Positions 61,507-64,000 of a stretch of DNA of 64,000 nt are shown here, in pieces (within the stretch, counting starts at the first letter, position 1; every line of letters begins with the position of its first letter). Source of the DNA: Atrichornis clamosus. Its lineage: Eukaryota; Chordata; Aves; Passeriformes; Menuridae. The notes below the pieces were generated by a model that saw only the letters and a program-made list of their open reading frames with translations, was not told the DNA's origin and did not search any database. Both the position numbers and the translations under genes were made by a program. The stretch covers positions 81,200 through 145,199 of the forward strand of contig WBMZ01011561.1 in the NCBI GenBank assembly GCA_013400975.1, read 5' to 3'.

Positions 61507-62388
61507 TTTACAGAGAAAAAAATCCTAGAGCTCCAGGCACACTGGACATCAAAAAGGATTTGCAAGAGCATCATGGCAGGACTACAAGTTCGCTGAGTCC
61601 ACATTTCCATCTGTGCGATAGATGACATTCTTGACATCGGACCCAGTACCAAACTGTCATTAGGGTTAGGGTTAGCCTTATGGTCTAGAGAGTAAAAGAG
61701 CCTACAGCTCCAGGCACACGAGCCATCAAAAAGGCTTTGCAAGAGCATCATGGCAGGACAAAATGATCGCTGAAAGCACATTTTCATCTGTGCGATGGAT
61801 GACGTTCAGTACGTCGGCCCCAATACCAAGCTCCCATTAGGGTTAAGGTTAGGGCTAGGGTCTAGAGAGTAAAAGAGCCTACGGCTCCAGGCACAGTGGC
61901 CATCAAAAAGGCTTTGCAAGGGTATCATGGCAGGTCAACAAGATCACTGCATCTACATTTTCATCTGTGCAACAGATGACTTTCAGTATGGCAGCCCCAG
62001 TGCTAAGCTGCCATTAGGGTTAGAGTTAGGGATTAGAGAGTAAAACAGCCTACACCTCCAGGCACACTGGCCGTCAAAAATGCTTTGCAAGAGCATCATG
62101 ACAAGACAACAAGATCGCTGTGTCCACATTTTAATCCGTGCGATAGATGACGGTCCGTTCGTGGAGCCAGTACCAATCTGCCATTAGGCTTAGGTTTAGG
62201 CTTAGGGTTCAGAGAGCAAAAGGGCCTACAGCTTCTGTCACACAGGCAAACCAAAAAGCTTTTCTGAAGCATCACATCAGGGCAACAACAACTTTGTCTC
62301 CACATTTTTTTCTTGCAATGAATTGCGGTGAGTACTACTTCCACAGTCCTATCAGCCTTTAGGATTAGGCTTAGGCTTAGGGTTATTG
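61507..62388 (+). repeat. Higher-order repeat copy 2 (five monomers, 882 bp)
   Basis: It begins with the variant monomer preceded by GGCGGTGAATACTTCTGCC and carrying a degenerate telomeric tract with TTAGGC and TTAGCC. Its last monomer (from 62208) ends in TTGCGGTGAGTACTACTTCC, the same variant as seen before copies 3 and 4. The minus-strand frame 61425-61787 crosses two monomers. Confidence 0.8.
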
Positions 62389-63270
62389 TTTATGGAGAAA
62401 ATGTTCCTACACCTCGAGGCACATCGGACGTCAAATACGCTTTACAAGGGCATTACGGCTCGTCAACATCACTGAGTGTACATTTTTATTCTGTGCAATG
62501 GATCACGTTCAGGACGTCGGAAGCAGTGCCAATTTGCCATTATGCTTGGGGTTAGCGTTAGGGTTAGGGTTTAGAGAGTAAAAGAGCCTACAGCTCCTGG
62601 CACTCCAGCAATCGAAAAGATTTTGCAAGTGCATCATGGCAGCACAACGTCACTGACTCCACATTTTTATTCTTTGCAAAGGACGACGTTCAAGACGTCG
62701 GCCCCAGTGACAAGTTGCCATCAGGGTTAGGAATAAGGTTCAGATAGTAAAAGAGCCTACATCTCCTGCCACACTGGCAATTCCAAAGGCTTTGCAAGTG
62801 CATCATGGCAGGGCAAAAGTATTGCTAACTCCACATTATTATCCGTGATTGATGATGTTCAGGACTTGGGTGACAGTGGCAAGCTGCCATTAGGGTTAGG
62901 CTTAGGCTTAGAGTTTAGAGAGTACAGGAGCCTACAGCTCCAGGCACACTGGACATCAAATAGGCTTTGCAAGAGCGTCATGGCAGGGCAATATCACTGA
63001 CACCACTTTTATATTCTGTGCAGTTTATGACATTCTGGGCATCGGAACCAATGTCCATTTGCCTTTTAGGTTTTGCTTAGGGTTAGGGTTTAGAGATTAA
63101 AAGAGCCTACAGCTCCAGGCACACCAGCTATCCTAAAGGCTTTTCTAGGGCATCACAGCAGTGTAACAACAACTCTGACCCGACATTTTCTTCTGTGCAA
63201 TGGATGGTGGTGAGTACTACTTCCACAGTCCTATCTGCCTTTAGGATTACGCTTAGGCTTAGGGTTAGGG
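62389..63270 (+). repeat. Higher-order repeat copy 3 (five monomers, 882 bp)
   Basis: It starts with the variant TTTATGGAGAAAATGTTCCT in place of TTTAGAGAGTAAAAGAGCCT, followed by a monomer with GATCACGTTCAGGACGTCGG and TTATGCTTGGGGTTAG. The same two variants recur exactly 882 bp later in copy 4. Confidence 0.88.
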
Positions 63271-63560
63271 TTTATGGAGAAAAGGTTCCTACACCTTGAG
63301 GCACATTGGACATCAAAAACGCTTTGCAAGGGCGTTACGGCACAGCAACATCACTGACTCCACATTTTTATTCTGTGCAATGGATCACGTTCAGGACGTC
63401 GGAAGCAGTGCCAATTTGCCATTATGCTTGGGGTTAGTGTTAGGGTTAGGGTTTAGAGAGTAAAAGAGCCTACAGCTCCTGGCACTCCAGCAATCCAAAA
63501 GGCTTTGCAAGAGCATCACAGCAGGGCACCAACATCACTGACTCCACATTTTAATCCGTG
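63271..63560 (+). repeat. Higher-order repeat copy 4, partial
   Basis: TTTATGGAGAAAAGGTTCCT and the next monomer repeat copy 3 at an 882-bp offset. From 63363 to 63495 there is a single difference from 62481-62613 (T for C at 63438). After about 63590 the sequence changes to a different, more diverged monomer type, so the higher-order copy is not completed in the same form. Confidence 0.85.
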
Positions 63561-64000
63561 TCACGGATGGTTGCGATGGTGCCAAGCGGCCATTAGGGGT
63601 AGGGTTAGGGTTAGAGGTAGGCTTTGGTTTGAGAGAAGAAAAGAGCCTGGATCTCCAGGAGCACTGGGGCTGGAAAAGCCACTCCAAGTCAATCTAGGCA
63701 GAAGCCAACATAGCTTCTCCTATATCTTTCTAATCTGCACCACCCATGGTGACCGGGACCTCAGACCCAGGCACAAGGCGCCATTAGGCTTCGAGGTAGT
63801 GTGCCAAGATACAAGGACCCTATAACCCGAGGGACACTTGCATTCAAAAGGACTTTGCAAGGGCATCAGGGCCGGGTGGTGACATTGCCAACTCCACTTT
63901 TAACTGTGTTCCATGTATGGCACTGAATACTTCTCTATAGTGCCAAGCTGCCATTGGAGTTAGGGTTAGGGTTAGACGTAGGTTTGGTTTTGAGAGAATA

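Larger units (their letters stand above)
60484..64000 (+). repeat. Tandem satellite with TTAGGG tracts, monomer about 177 bp, about 20 copies
   Basis: Each monomer holds, in order, the following parts. First a TTTAGAGAGTAAAAGAGCCT block, then TACAGCTCCAGGCACACTGG, an AAAAGGCTTTGCAAGAGCAT block, and CATGGCAGG. Then come a CTGAGTCCACATTTTCATCT block, GTGCGATAGATGACGTTCAG, a GTCGGCCCCAGTACCAAG block, and finally GCCATTAGGG with one to four TTAGGG-type units. The TTTAGAG hallmark falls at 60626, 60794, 60971, 61148, 61325, 61507, 61684, 61861, 62032, 62208, 62389, 62570, 62739, 62914, 63089, 63271, 63452 and 63628. Two diverged monomers follow near 63806 and 63988. Spacings are 168-182, often exactly 177. 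The first and last monomers are the most diverged, and the array runs past the window edge. Pure TTAGGG runs reach only four units, so this is not the telomere itself. Confidence 0.95.

Noticed and set aside
60484..64000. Regularly spaced short repeats as a CRISPR array
   Set aside because: The intervening sequences are themselves repeated, the short repeat is the telomeric TTAGGG unit, and the genome is vertebrate. It is a satellite.
60609..64000. The right end as the telomere itself
   Set aside because: Pure TTAGGG never exceeds four units and is always interrupted by the 150-bp monomer body.

Overview
The window looks like vertebrate, most likely avian, nuclear DNA. The evidence is at least fourteen fragments of CR1-type LINEs ending in the typical bird CR1 3' end (repeated ATTCTATG / its complement), one LTR fragment of an avian ERV type, no Alu, L1 or other mammalian repeats seen, AT-rich background with few CpGs, and no operon-like packing of ORFs. 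No complete protein-coding gene could be recognised. Almost every open frame is short and is explained by repeats, simple-sequence tracts or chance.

Layout. 1-15,000: AT-rich non-coding DNA with one CR1 (1740-2036), a possible regulatory cluster with a perfect RFX X-box (around 6844-6938), a second X-box-like palindrome (476-488), and two copies of an unrecognised dispersed repeat (10697-10950 and 12575-12985), the second interrupted by a CR1 fragment. 15,000-25,100: gene desert holding CR1 pieces on both strands (15041-15287, 15931-16165, 16549-16600, 19744-20018, 21063-21150, 24606-25108). 25,100-41,000: more unique DNA, two polypyrimidine microsatellites flanking a short spacer with the only N of the window (28051-28380), a long old CR1 (31815-32440), shorter CR1s, a second pyrimidine array (39915-40094), and two CTCF-like motifs (25516, 38194). 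41,000-60,480: mostly unique DNA with one candidate small exon (48459-48536), a CR1 ORF2 fragment next to an LTR fragment (51535-52145), and three further CR1s.

60,484-64,000 is the striking part: a tandem satellite of about 20 monomers of roughly 168-182 bp (usually 177). Most carry a run of telomere-type TTAGGG units followed by a conserved TTTAGAGAGTAAAAGAGCCT block. The monomers are arranged as a five-monomer higher-order repeat of 881-882 bp, with homologous positions at 60626, 61507, 62389 and 63271. The array continues beyond the right edge. TTAGGG reads 5'->3' to the right, which fits a subtelomeric position with the chromosome end to the right, although an interstitial array is equally possible from sequence alone.

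There are no genes here whose joint function can be described. The content is repeats, possible regulatory sites and a telomere-like satellite.
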